A stretch of DNA of 28,281 nt from an uncultured Collinsella sp. (GCA_900548495.1 URKT01000018.1:1-28281); one strand, 5' to 3'. Counted from the stretch's first letter, positions 1-11,207 are shown. Notes: a model not told the origin generated them from the letters alone. Program-made: numbers and translations.

Positions 1-47
1 GAGATCTGCGCATGTCTCGTGGGCTCGGAGATGTGTATAAGAGACAG
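1..47. other. Illumina Nextera adapter remnant (P7/i7 side)
   Basis: Positions 14-47 match the Nextera read-2 transposase adapter, ending in the 19-bp mosaic end (29-47). Positions 1-5 fit the end of the P7 primer and 6-13 (ctgcgcat) occupy the 8-nt i7 index slot. This is library sequence, not genome, and genomic DNA starts at 48. Confidence 0.97.
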
Positions 48-1496
48 GTCGATGATGCCTAGCTGCGCCAGCGCAACGGCAGCACCGTGCAGGCTATCGG
101 GGCTCGGATCCTCATGCACGCGATAGCAGGCCTCGATATCACGGTCTGCCAGCCACTCTGCAACGCACTCGTTGGCGAGCAGCATGGCTTCCTCGATAAG
201 CGACGTGGCACACGAACGCTCACGCGCCACAATCTGCACGGGTACTCCGTCCTCATCCAACAGAGCGCGAATCTCGGCCGTGTCAAAATCGACTGAGCCG
301 CGGGCGCGACGGATACGACGGCGGAGTTCGGCGAGTTCGTTGGCGGCGACAAGGAAATCGCCGAGGTCGACGTTGTAGCCGCGGGCGGCCTCCTCGCACG
401 CAAGACCGCGCTCAAGCGCTTCCTCGCGCGAGGTCTCGGCAGCCGCAACATCCTCGGCCGCACCCTCCAGCACCGAATACTCAACCGCGCCGGCACGCAC
501 CAGCAGCGCCTCGGCGCCGTCATAGTCCATACGCACACGCGAGCGAATCACGCTGGGGTACGGATCGTAATGCCGCACGCGACCCTGCGCATCGAGCTCG
601 ATATCGACGGTAAACGCAAGACGGTCCTCGTCAGGGCGAAGCGAGCACAGGTCACAGGACAGGCGTTCGGGCAGCATGGGAAGCACGCGATCGGCCAGAT
701 ACACCGATGTCGTACGATGGCGAGCCTCAAGATCGATATGTCCGTCCCAAGCCACATAGTGTGAAACGTCGGCGATATGCACACCCAGCTTGTAGCCACC
801 CTCGGGCGTGCGCTCCAACGAAACGGCATCGTCAAAGTCGCGCGCGTCGACTGGGTCGATCGTGATGACAAAGCGGTCGCGCAGATCGCGGCGGAGCGGG
901 TCCTTAAGCGCCGCGGACACATCGAGCGAAAGCCCCTCGGCCTCGGCCAGCGCGGCCTCGGGATAGCTATCGGTATAGCCGTAACGCGCCATCACATATT
1001 GAACGCCCAAGTCGGGCGCGTCATCTCCGCCAATGCGGCGTTCGATCGTCACAGTGCCCGATTCCAGGCGCGTCGGGTAGGTCAAAATGCGCGCGACAAC
1101 AGCATCACCCGGGTGGACACCCAGACGATCCGCCGAGGTATCCTCGGGCAAAATGAAGAAGTCGGCCTTCAGGCGCGAATCGAGCGGCTCAATCACACCG
1201 AGCGGACCGGCGGTCTGGTACGTGCCCACCACGCTTATAGCTGCGCGCTCAACCACGCCCTCGATCACGGCGCGACGCTCGCCATGCGGGCTGTTCTTAA
1301 TGCTCACGGCAACGGTATCGCCATCCATGATCTCGCGCTTACCGCGGCCCATGACCTTGTAGTCGCCATTCTCGGTTATGACATAGGCACTGTGCTCATG
1401 GAGCTGCACGCGCCCGGTCAGGCTCGGACGGCGTTCGCTGCGCACCGGCCCGCGCTTATTGCGAGCTCCACGCTTATGCTTGTTATTGCGCCCCAT
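48..1496 (-). CDS. rnr: Ribonuclease R (VacB/RNase II family), 3' end truncated by the contig edge
   Basis: This is a processive 3'-5' exoribonuclease that degrades structured RNA in the cytoplasm. 483 codons are visible and the frame stays open up to the adapter; the family usually runs 700-800 residues, so the distal RNB domain and the S1 domain are missing. After a basic N-terminus (MGRNNKHKRGARNKRG) come cold-shock/OB-like segments. The RNB core then begins near residue 210 with TIDPVDARDFDDAV, which carries the metal-binding aspartates, followed by GVHIADVSHYV, SVYLADRVLPMLPERLS and CSLRPDEDRLAFT, all RNase II/R hallmarks. The start ATG has AGGAGG four bases upstream (1501-1506). It lies downstream of ftsX but beyond a terminator, so it is probably its own transcription unit. 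RNase II is the alternative; the basic N-terminus favours RNase R. Confidence 0.93.
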
Positions 1497-1573
1497 GGCG
1501 CCTCCTAACTATCGATTGCGAACTCCAAAGAGTCTACCCAAATGAATCGCTTTCCTGCCGTCCTCTAGGGATC

Positions 1574-1607
1574 AAAAAACGGGCCGCCCCATAAGAGACG
1601 ACCCGTT
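1574..1607 (-). terminator. Intrinsic terminator after ftsX
   Basis: Read on the minus strand, a stem (AACGGGTCG pairing with CGGCCCGTT, one wobble) is followed by TTTTTT at 1574-1579. It lies directly 3' of the ftsX stop and ends the ftsE-ftsX transcript. Confidence 0.85.
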
Positions 1608-1631
1608 GGAAGGGATGAGTTCCAGGCATGC

Positions 1632-2552
1632 CTACACGCGCAGGTAGCGGCGCATGGCGATGGCAGAACCAAAGAGACCGATAATCACGCCGACCAGAAT
1701 CAGCGCAGCATAGGTCACCAGGTAGTACTGCATCGGCAGAGCAAACGACATCCAGCCGATGCTCTCCTGCAGACGCGGAATCATCAGATTGCGCAGCAGC
1801 TCAAGAACGCCGATGGAAAGCAGCGAGCCCAAAATGGCCTGCAGTACGCCCTCGGTGATAAACGGGCCGCGAATGAAGCCGTTGCTGGCGCCGACCAGAC
1901 GCATAATCGCAATCTCACGACGACGCGCCGTGATGGACAGGCGAATCGTGTTGTTGATGAAGATGAATGCGATAAAGGTCAGAAGGCCAACGAGCACCAC
2001 GGCGGCAATGCGGATGTAGTTGGTCACCTGGAACAGGCGGCTCACTTCCTCCTGGCCGTACAGCACGCTCGCGTTGACGTCGCCGTCATCCGCGATCTTC
2101 TGGAAATCGTCATCCTTCTTGAGCTTCTCTGCCGTGCTCTCGACCTTGGACGGATCGTCCATCTCAATAGCAAAGGAAGCCGGCAGCGGGTTCTGGCCAT
2201 CGAGCGCGCTCATGGTGGCGTCGGCGTTGCCCGACATCTTGCTCGTATACTCGGCCAGCGCGTCGTCCTTGTCCTTATAGGTCACGGACTTGACGTTATT
2301 CCACGTCTTAAGTTCGGCCTCAAAAGCCTGAACATCGGCCTGATCAGCGTCATCGCTAATGAACGCGTTGATGACAACCTGATCCTCGACGGTGCCGATC
2401 ACGGAGTTCAGCATCGCGGAGCCCATGATGAACAGGCCGATGATAAACAGCGAAAGGAAGATCGTGATGACGGCGCCGAGCGAGGTAGTCCAGTTACGGA
2501 AGAAGTGGCTGATTGCCTCTTTGAAGGAGTAGCCCACGTTAGTTGGTGCCAT
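1632..2552 (-). CDS. ftsX: Cell division ABC transporter permease FtsX
   Basis: FtsX is the membrane half of FtsEX, which couples ATP hydrolysis in the cytoplasm to activation of peptidoglycan hydrolases at the division site. The 306-residue protein has the family layout: a short cytoplasmic N-terminus, TM1 at about 22-47, an extracellular domain at about 48-178 (with the conserved NPLPASFAIEM stretch at about 121-131), then TM2 at about 179-201, TM3 at about 228-248 and TM4 at about 276-300. The cytoplasmic segment RREIAIMRLVGAS (about 211-223), typical of the FtsX/MacB fold, follows TM2. The start overlaps the end of ftsE by 14 bases, so translation is probably coupled. The stop is TAG. Length and topology are normal for Gram-positive FtsX. 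Confidence 0.95.
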   Translation of the reverse strand: MAPTNVGYSFKEAISHFFRNWTTSLGAVITIFLSLFIIGLFIMGSAMLNSVIGTVEDQVVINAFISDDADQADVQAFEAELKTWNNVKSVTYKDKDDALAEYTSKMSGNADATMSALDGQNPLPASFAIEMDDPSKVESTAEKLKKDDDFQKIADDGDVNASVLYGQEEVSRLFQVTNYIRIAAVVLVGLLTFIAFIFINNTIRLSITARRREIAIMRLVGASNGFIRGPFITEGVLQAILGSLLSIGVLELLRNLMIPRLQESIGWMSFALPMQYYLVTYAALILVGVIIGLFGSAIAMRRYLRV

Positions 2553-3759
2553 AGTTACCGTAACCTCCCCTCTCCTGGTCGCGGATAACGTGGCCGCCCT
2601 CGAGGGCGATCACACGACGGTGCATGCTATCGACCATCTCGCGGTCGTGCGTGGCGACGATCACGGTGGTGCCGGTGCGGTTAATACGCTCGAGCAGCTT
2701 CATGATGCCCAGCGAGATCGCCGGGTCGAGGTTACCCGTGGGCTCGTCGCAGATCAGCAGCGGCGGACGGTTGACCATAGCGCGGGCGACGGCAACGCGC
2801 TGCTGCTCGCCACCGGAAAGCTGGTCGGGCAGCGAGTCCATCTGATCGGCCAGGCCGACCAGACGCAGCACCTCGGGCACCTGGCTGCGAATGACGCCCT
2901 TGGGCTTGCCGATGCACTGCAGGGCAAACGCCACGTTTTCGTAGGCGGTCTTTTGCGGCAGGAGCTTAAAGTCCTGGAACACGGCGCCAATCTGGCGGCG
3001 CAGGAACGGAACCTTGCGGTTCTTGATCTTCATGAGGTCCTGACCGGCAACCAGGATGCGGCCGCTCGTCGGCTTGACGTCGCGGTTGAGCGTCGACAGC
3101 AGCGTGGTCTTACCCGAGCCGGAGTGACCGACCAGGAAGACGAACTCGCCCGGATAGATCTCGATGTTGATGTCGTCGAGTGCAGGCTTGTTGGGCTGTG
3201 CCGGATAGATCTTGGTGACATGCTCCATAAGGATGACGGGCTCGACACCGGCCTGCTTGGCCATCTTCTTGCGGCTGGCCTGCGGATCGATGGGCGCAAA
3301 CACCGACGTAAAATCGGGGTTGTTGAGCGCGTTGTCGAGGCTTGCGACCTCGGCTGCCTGATCGCTCTCGACCACCGGGGCAGCAGGCTGCGTGGGGTCG
3401 GGAATAGCGGCAAAGAGACCGGACTGCGCAGGCTGAGGAGCCGGCGTCGCAGGGGACAAGGGGTCGGGAATGCCGGCCATGGTAGGCTGCGGCGTGGCGG
3501 CACCAGCCTGAGGCTGCTCCACGCGAGCGGTCACGACCTGAACGGGCTCAAAACCCGCCGTGCCGGAAAGCGCGACATCGCTGGTTGGATTGTAGGCAAA
3601 GGGATCGGATGCCGGCTGTGCCTGATCTGCCGGCTGAGCGGGGGCCTGAGCAACAGGCTGGCCCTCTGAATCCGGAGTGGCGAAACGACTGCCCTGGACG
3701 CCTGCCTGCGTCTTGGGGGCATCATCGCCCGCACCGGAGGTACGGAAGTGGTTACCCAC
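2539..3759 (-). CDS. ftsE: Cell division ATP-binding protein FtsE with a long disordered N-terminal extension
   Basis: FtsE is the ATPase partner of FtsX at the divisome. The ABC domain occupies about residues 174-400: Walker A GHSGSGKT (211-218), Q-loop near Q262, signature LSGGEQQR (314-321), Walker B LLICDEP (334-340) and switch His371. Canonical FtsE is about 220-230 residues. Here about 170 extra N-terminal residues rich in Pro, Ala and Gln precede it, with no visible domain. The start is GTG at 3759, supported by AAGGAG (3765-3770) five bases upstream. Internal Met codons at about 165 and 178 lack an equally good site, so the extension looks genuinely translated. It is co-transcribed with ftsX. 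The stop is TAA. Confidence 0.93.
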   Translation of the reverse strand: MGNHFRTSGAGDDAPKTQAGVQGSRFATPDSEGQPVAQAPAQPADQAQPASDPFAYNPTSDVALSGTAGFEPVQVVTARVEQPQAGAATPQPTMAGIPDPLSPATPAPQPAQSGLFAAIPDPTQPAAPVVESDQAAEVASLDNALNNPDFTSVFAPIDPQASRKKMAKQAGVEPVILMEHVTKIYPAQPNKPALDDINIEIYPGEFVFLVGHSGSGKTTLLSTLNRDVKPTSGRILVAGQDLMKIKNRKVPFLRRQIGAVFQDFKLLPQKTAYENVAFALQCIGKPKGVIRSQVPEVLRLVGLADQMDSLPDQLSGGEQQRVAVARAMVNRPPLLICDEPTGNLDPAISLGIMKLLERINRTGTTVIVATHDREMVDSMHRRVIALEGGHVIRDQERGGYGNYGTN

Positions 3760-3862
3760 TGGTGCTCCTTATCGTCGTGCGTTTAAACTACATGAGCGCT
3801 TAATATTTTAGCAGCATTAGCTTTGCTGCACATAAGAAGCATGGCCGTGTTTGGGTCCCTCC

Positions 3863-3985
3863 GGCCGGACACAGGGTTACTTTCCAAATCGTCCTCGGAC
3901 ATGTCGGAGCCTCCGCTGCGCACTACGTGCGGCGGGGGCTCCTCCGTCCTGCGGAAAGATTTGGAAAGTAACCCTGTGTCCGGCC
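3863..3985. repeat. 123-bp long palindrome (REP/MITE-like)
   Basis: The outer arms are a perfect 28-bp inverted repeat (3863-3890 and 3958-3985). The interior keeps pairing imperfectly (ggac...ggag...cac against its complement), so nearly the whole 123 nt folds on itself. It sits in the 448-bp gene-free stretch between ftsE and the transketolase genes, where I see no supportable ORF. It has no T-tract, so it is not a simple terminator. A non-autonomous mobile repeat is likely. Confidence 0.8.
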
Positions 3986-4124
3986 TGCGATAACTAAGGG
4001 GTCGCTGCGTTTTACTTGGGTGCAGCAGCACCGTGCTTGGGGGCTGAATTGCACTTTGCTGGTCTGGGCCCGTTTCCCGGAGAAAGCCTTTACTTGGTGC
4101 GGGCCTAATTTGTTTGTTGCCGAC

Positions 4125-4161
4125 AAAAAACAGGGGCGTCCTCTTTGAGGACGCCCCTGTT
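4125..4161 (-). terminator. Intrinsic terminator after the split transketolase operon
   Basis: A perfect 15-bp stem (4129-4143 and 4147-4161) with a 3-nt loop is followed on the minus strand by TTTTTT (4125-4130). It lies about 46 bases beyond the transketolase C-subunit stop. Confidence 0.93.
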
Positions 4162-4207
4162 ATGGATTGCATACGGTTGCTGAAGCGATACTTTGCCTCG
4201 TCTTGCC

Positions 4208-5149
4208 CTAGGCCAAGAACTCCTTGGTGGTCGCCACGATGTTGGCGGCGTCCAGGCCATACTTGTGCAAGAGCTCGGCACCCGGGCCGGACTCGCCAAA
4301 GGTGTCGTTGACGCCGATCTTCTTGAGCGGCGTCGGGCACTGCTCGCACAAGACGTCGGCAACGGCGCTGCCCAAGCCACCGATCACAGAATGCTCCTCG
4401 ACGGTCACGACGTGGCCGGTCTTGGTGGCGCTCTTGACGATCAGGTCGGCATCGATGGGCTTGATAGTGTGCATGTTGATGACCTCGGCGTCGATGCCCT
4501 CGGCAGCGAGCTGCTCGGCGGCCTCGAGAGCCTCGCCGACCATCAGGCCGCAGGCGATGATGGTCACATCGGCGCCCTCGCGCATGACAATGCCCTTACC
4601 CAACTCGAACTTGTAAGTCTCGGGGTCGTTGATAACCGGCGAGGCCAAACGGGCGAAGCGCATGTACACCGGACCGTCGCACTCGTAAGCGGCGCGCGTC
4701 ACGGCGCGGGCCTCGATGTCGTCGGCGGGAACGATCACAGTCATGCCGGGGATGACGCGCATGAGGGCGATATCCTCGCAGCACTGGTGCGTGGCACCAT
4801 CCTCACCCACCGAAATACCGGCGTGCGTGGCACCGATCTTAACGTTGAGGTGCGGGTAGCCGATGGAGTTGCGGACCTGCTCAAAGGCGCGGCCGGCGGC
4901 AAACATGGCAAAGCTGCTCGCGAAGGCGACGCGACCGGTGGTCGCGATACCGGCGGCGACACCCATCAGGTTGCTTTCGGCGATGCCCACATCGAAGAAG
5001 CGGTCGGGGCAAGCGGCCTTAAACTTACCGGTCTGCGTGGCGGCGGCCAGGTCGGCGTCGAGGACCACAAAGTCATCGTGCTCGCTGGCGAGCTCGACGA
5101 GGGCCTCGCCGTAGCTTACGCGCGTGGCGATTTTCTTGACGTCTGCCAT
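4208..5149 (-). CDS. Transketolase, C-terminal subunit
   Basis: This is the second half of a two-gene transketolase: the pyrimidine-binding domain and C-terminal domain, which with the N subunit binds thiamine diphosphate and moves two-carbon units in the non-oxidative pentose phosphate pathway. It has 313 residues from the ATG at 5149 (MADVKK...), preceded by GGAGAGGAG inside the end of the upstream gene. The frame is open 19 codons further upstream, but that part lies inside the N-subunit gene. The catalytic Glu of the pyrimidine domain is in VGIAESNL (about E58), followed by FASSFAMFAAGRAFEQVR and the C-terminal domain. Only one base separates its ATG from the N-subunit TAG stop. The paired N subunit argues against DXP synthase or a dehydrogenase E1 beta. 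The stop is TAG. Confidence 0.93.
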   Translation of the reverse strand: MADVKKIATRVSYGEALVELASEHDDFVVLDADLAAATQTGKFKAACPDRFFDVGIAESNLMGVAAGIATTGRVAFASSFAMFAAGRAFEQVRNSIGYPHLNVKIGATHAGISVGEDGATHQCCEDIALMRVIPGMTVIVPADDIEARAVTRAAYECDGPVYMRFARLASPVINDPETYKFELGKGIVMREGADVTIIACGLMVGEALEAAEQLAAEGIDAEVINMHTIKPIDADLIVKSATKTGHVVTVEEHSVIGGLGSAVADVLCEQCPTPLKKIGVNDTFGESGPGAELLHKYGLDAANIVATTKEFLA

Positions 5150-5150
5150 C

Positions 5151-5981
5151 CTAGAGCTCCTCTCCGGCGGCCGTGAGCTCTGCCATGGCCTGCTCAAACT
5201 GTTCATCGTTGGGGGCCTTACCGTGCCAACCCACCTGGTTCTCCATAAAGGAAACGCCCTTGCCCTTCATGGTCTCGGCGATAATGGCAGTCGGCTGGCC
5301 CTTGGTAGCGCGAGCCTCGGCAAAGGCGGCGCGGATCTGGTCGAAATCGTTGCCGTCGGCAAGCTCCACCACGTGGAACTTAAAGGCACGGAACTTGTCG
5401 GCGAGCGGCATGGGGTCGTTGACCTCCTCGACGGGGCCGTCGATCTGCAGGCCGTTATGGTCGACGATCACGCAGAGGTTGTCGAGCTGCTGGTTGCCGG
5501 CAAACATGGCGGCCTCCCAAACCTGGCCCTCCTCGCTCTCGCCGTCGCCCAGCAGGGCGTAGGTGCGATAGTCGTCGCCCCAGTGCTTGGCGGCAACGGC
5601 CATGCCCACGGCGGCGGAGATGCCCTGGCCGAGCGAGCCGGTGGACATGTCGACGCCCGGGGTGTCGTTCATGTTGGGATGACCCTGCAGGTGGCTGCCG
5701 ATATGGCGCAGCGTCTCGAGATCCTCCTTGGGAAAGAACCCACGCTCGGCGAGCACGGCGTACAGGCCCGGAGCGCAATGGCCCTTGGAGAGCACAAAGC
5801 GATCGCGGTCGGCCTTGCGGGGATCGGCCGGGTCGACGTTCATTTCCTCAAAGTACAGATAGGTCATGATGTCGGCAGCGCCGAGCGAACCGCCCGGATG
5901 GCCGGACTTGGCAGCGTGCACGCCGGTGACGATGCCCTTCCTTACCTCGTTGGCAACCTTTTTGAGCTCTTCGTCGCTCAT
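5151..5981 (-). CDS. Transketolase, N-terminal (ThDP pyrophosphate-binding) subunit
   Basis: This is the N half of the split transketolase, binding the diphosphate of ThDP. In its 276 residues the landmarks are SGHPGGSL (about 26-33), SKGH (65-68), the ThDP motif GDG at 145-147 with its Asn at 176 (VDHNGLQIDG), and MKGKGVSFME near the C-terminus. Split transketolases of this type are common in archaea and many Gram-positives. The start ATG at 5981 has AGGAAGG upstream. It is first in a two-gene operon with the C subunit. The 208-bp gap upstream (5982-6189) contains an AT-rich stretch around 6090-6130 that probably holds the promoter, but I could not fix clear boxes. The stop is TAG. Confidence 0.94.
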   Translation of the reverse strand: MSDEELKKVANEVRKGIVTGVHAAKSGHPGGSLGAADIMTYLYFEEMNVDPADPRKADRDRFVLSKGHCAPGLYAVLAERGFFPKEDLETLRHIGSHLQGHPNMNDTPGVDMSTGSLGQGISAAVGMAVAAKHWGDDYRTYALLGDGESEEGQVWEAAMFAGNQQLDNLCVIVDHNGLQIDGPVEEVNDPMPLADKFRAFKFHVVELADGNDFDQIRAAFAEARATKGQPTAIIAETMKGKGVSFMENQVGWHGKAPNDEQFEQAMAELTAAGEEL

Positions 5982-6189
5982 TGTGCCTTCCTTTCATCCT
6001 CTTTAGACAAGATGCGCACGGCACGGAAAGGTAGTCCCAACACAGCCGCAATGCACGTACGTCATTCATTATGCTGGAAACTGATGGCTTTACCAGAGTT
6101 TTTATCATTATTTGAACAATTTAGCAGGCAGAACCGCTGATGAAACGGTTTATCAATGTGAACGTCTTTTGGATGGAACGCGATCGACC

Positions 6190-7080
6190 CTACGCGCTAA
6201 TGTCCTTGAATCCCTCGCCGAAGGCTTCCGTAACGTCAGCGACCGTCACAATGGCGTGAGGATCGCGCTCGCGCACGATCGTCTTGAGGGTATTGAGCTC
6301 TCGACGGCTCACGATGACCATAATCACCGGCTTCTCGGCACCCGAATACATGCCAGTCGCCTTAAACTTGGTACAACCACGACCCAGGCCATACATGATA
6401 TCGGCAGCGATATCAGGGAACTTGTCCGAGATGATGAGTACCATACGGCGCTTGTTGCCACCATCGACCACGGCATCGATCACGTAGCCGCTAATGACCA
6501 TCGAAAGGCCTGCATATAGTGCGTTTTCGATTGAAAAGACCGGAGCCGACAGCGCGCATACGGCAACATCGATCGCCATGACGGTCGAGCCCACCGGCAG
6601 CGAGGTGTTACGCGAGATGATTTGGCCAATCGTGTCCGAGCCGCCGGTGTTGGCGCCGGCGCGCAACACCATGCCGTAACCGATGCCCGTTATAATGCCG
6701 CCCCACATGGCAGGGAGCATCAGGTCCGCATCCGCCAGAGGTGCTACAAACGGGGCGAACAGATCGGTAAAGAAGCCCAGCAGCACAAAGCCCGTCGCGG
6801 TCTGCACCACGTAGAACATGCCACCTTCGCGCATAACGACCAGCAACAGCAAGGCGTTCATCACGATCGTCTGAATACCAACGGGAAGCGATAGGCCACG
6901 CGATGCGCCGACCGCCTGGATAATGGTGGCAAGGCCCGTAACGCCACCGGCAGCAAGGCCGTTGGGAATCAAAAACAGGTCGGTCGCAATAGCGGCCAGA
7001 GCGCACCCCAACATAATCTGGGGCAGGTCGTGAAAGAAGTTCATCGATAGAATGCGCTTGATGTCCAGACGATATGCCAT
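6190..7080 (-). CDS. YitT-family membrane protein (YitT/DUF2179)
   Basis: This is a polytopic membrane protein of unknown biochemical role. The family (YitT_membrane plus a C-terminal DUF2179 cytosolic domain of ACT/GlnB-like fold) is widespread in Gram-positives. 296 residues from ATG 7080 carry hallmark stretches LIPNGLAAGGVTGLATI and RAGANTGGSDTIGQI in an N-terminal region of about five or six TM segments. The soluble DUF2179 domain at about 215-290 includes KFKATGMYSGAEKPVIMVIV. The chosen ATG has GGAGG (7086-7090) just upstream; a GTG at 7104 is in frame but lies inside a terminator hairpin, so I reject it. That hairpin with its T-tract ends only about 13 bases before the start, which suggests attenuation or readthrough from prfB. 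The stop is TAG. Confidence 0.9.
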   Translation of the reverse strand: MAYRLDIKRILSMNFFHDLPQIMLGCALAAIATDLFLIPNGLAAGGVTGLATIIQAVGASRGLSLPVGIQTIVMNALLLLVVMREGGMFYVVQTATGFVLLGFFTDLFAPFVAPLADADLMLPAMWGGIITGIGYGMVLRAGANTGGSDTIGQIISRNTSLPVGSTVMAIDVAVCALSAPVFSIENALYAGLSMVISGYVIDAVVDGGNKRRMVLIISDKFPDIAADIMYGLGRGCTKFKATGMYSGAEKPVIMVIVSRRELNTLKTIVRERDPHAIVTVADVTEAFGEGFKDISA

Positions 7081-7092
7081 GCTGCCTCCCTC

Positions 7093-7120
7093 AAAAAAGC
7101 GCACCCAAACGGATGCGCTT
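7093..7120 (-). terminator. Terminator-like hairpin directly upstream of the yitT-like gene
   Basis: On the minus strand, AAGCGCA-N10-TGCGCTT (7097-7103 and 7114-7120) is followed by TTTTTT (7093-7098) and then the GGAGG ribosome binding site of the next gene. The loop and inner stem share an 18-mer with the rpmE terminator at 11356-11373. It could end the secA-prfB transcript or act as an attenuator for the yitT-like gene. Confidence 0.75.
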
Positions 7121-7160
7121 CGAACTTCTTGCTGTATTCGATTCTACCGATTCGCCGGAC

Positions 7161-7252
7161 AAAAACCACCCCTGCGCAGGGTTTGCTCTGGATACAAAAC
7201 CACCCTGCTGGGAGGGTTTTAATCCATCTCCACATAAACCGGGCGGTTTATG
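7161..7252 (-). terminator. Three tandem hairpins in the prfB 3' region
   Basis: The stems are cataaacc/ggtttatg (7233-7240 and 7245-7252, overlapping the prfB TAA), aaaacc.../...ggtttt (7196-7220) and aaac..cctg/cagg..gttt (7163-7184). On the minus strand the last two run into TTTTG and TTTTTG. They look like redundant termination or mRNA-end structures after prfB. Confidence 0.6.
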
Positions 7253-8263
7253 CAGACGGGGTCTCCGCGTCGGCGTTGCCGGTGGCCCAGCGATGGTAGC
7301 CAATAACAAACGGGTCCAGGTCGCCATCGTCAAGAACGGCCTCGACATTGCTGGTCTCCACGCCCGTGCGTAGGTCCTTGACCATCTGGTACGGGTAGAG
7401 CACGTAGCTGCGAATCTGGTTGCCAAAACCAATCGTGGTCTTGGGTCCGCGGATCTCATCCAGGGCCTCGGCGCGCTTCTCGAGCTCAATCTCGTACAGG
7501 CGGGCCTTGAGGATCTGCATGCACGCGGCCTTGTTCTGAATCTGGCTGCGCTCGTTTTGACAGGTAACCACAATGCCGCTGGGGAAATGCGTCACGCGCA
7601 CGGCGGAGTCGGTGGTGTTGACGCCCTGACCGCCCGGGCCGCTCGCGTGGTACACGTCCACGCGGATGTCATCGGGGCTGATCTCGATGTCGATATCATC
7701 GGGTAGCACGGGGATGACCTCGACGCCGGCAAACGTGGTCTGGCGGCGCTTCTTGTCGTCGGTGGGGCTAATGCGAACCAAGCGGTGGACGCCGGCCTCG
7801 GCGCGCAGCATGCCAAATGCGTCCTTGCCCTCGACGGTAAAGGTCGCGCGGTCGATGCCGATGACCTCGGCTGCGGGACAGTCGTTGATGGTGACCTTCC
7901 AGCCGCGACGCTGGCAGTACTTCATGTACATCTTAAAGAGCATGAAGGTCCAGTCCTGGGCCTCCAGACCACCCTGTCCGGGCTTGATAGTCACAATGGC
8001 ATCGCCGTGATCGAACTCACCGGTAAACCAGCTCGAAAGCTCAAGCTCATCGATGGCACGGGCCAGGCGCTCAGCCGTGGCTGCAGCCTCCTCGCGAAGG
8101 GCGGCGGCGTCGGCGTCATCCCAAAAGCCAGGGGCAACACTTTTGGCCTCGAGCTCGAACACGCGGGTACGCTTCTCGTCCAGGTGGAGATACGACTCGA
8201 CCTCACCGAGCCGGTCCGCAAACGCGTCCAGCTCGGCGGGCGTTACCTCTAAAGCCTCAGCCA

Positions 8264-8264
<1 letters not shown>
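7248..8264 (-). CDS. prfB: Peptide chain release factor 2 with SPT in place of SPF
   Basis: RF2 is the class I release factor that reads stop codons in the ribosomal A site and triggers peptide release. 338 residues carry the hydrolysis motif GPGGQGVNTTDSAVR, with GGQ as in Streptomyces RF2. The stop-reading tripeptide region is VHRLVRISPTDDKKRRQT: Ser-Pro-Thr where nearly all RF2s have Ser-Pro-Phe, while RF1 has Pro-x-Thr. Domain I is about 40 residues shorter than in E. coli or Streptomyces RF2 (between the FW near residue 47 and FTGEFD). The frame is continuous from the start, so the UGA +1 frameshift known from many prfB genes is absent. The ATG overlaps the secA TAA by one base (TAATG), so translation is coupled. 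The secA-prfB pairing is typical of Gram-positives. The stop is TAA. Confidence 0.94.
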
Positions 8265-11071
<2,807 letters not shown>

Positions 11072-11207
11072 GTGGTTTTCCTTTTTGGCCATCGCCCACG
11101 CCGTGCAGCTGCGGGCGAGTTAAACACAGATGATTGTACTTTAGCCAAACAAGGCGCGGCCTATACGGTCGACCTCGACCGCCACGTAATAACTACGACC
11201 CGACCGA

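Noticed and set aside
777..1508. 243-codon plus-strand frame opposite rnr
   Set aside because: It is antisense to a confirmed RNase R with conserved RNB motifs; no homology-like features in the shadow frame.
4208..5149. 1-deoxyxylulose-5-phosphate synthase for the C-terminal transketolase gene
   Set aside because: It is only the C-terminal half and is directly preceded by the matching transketolase N subunit.
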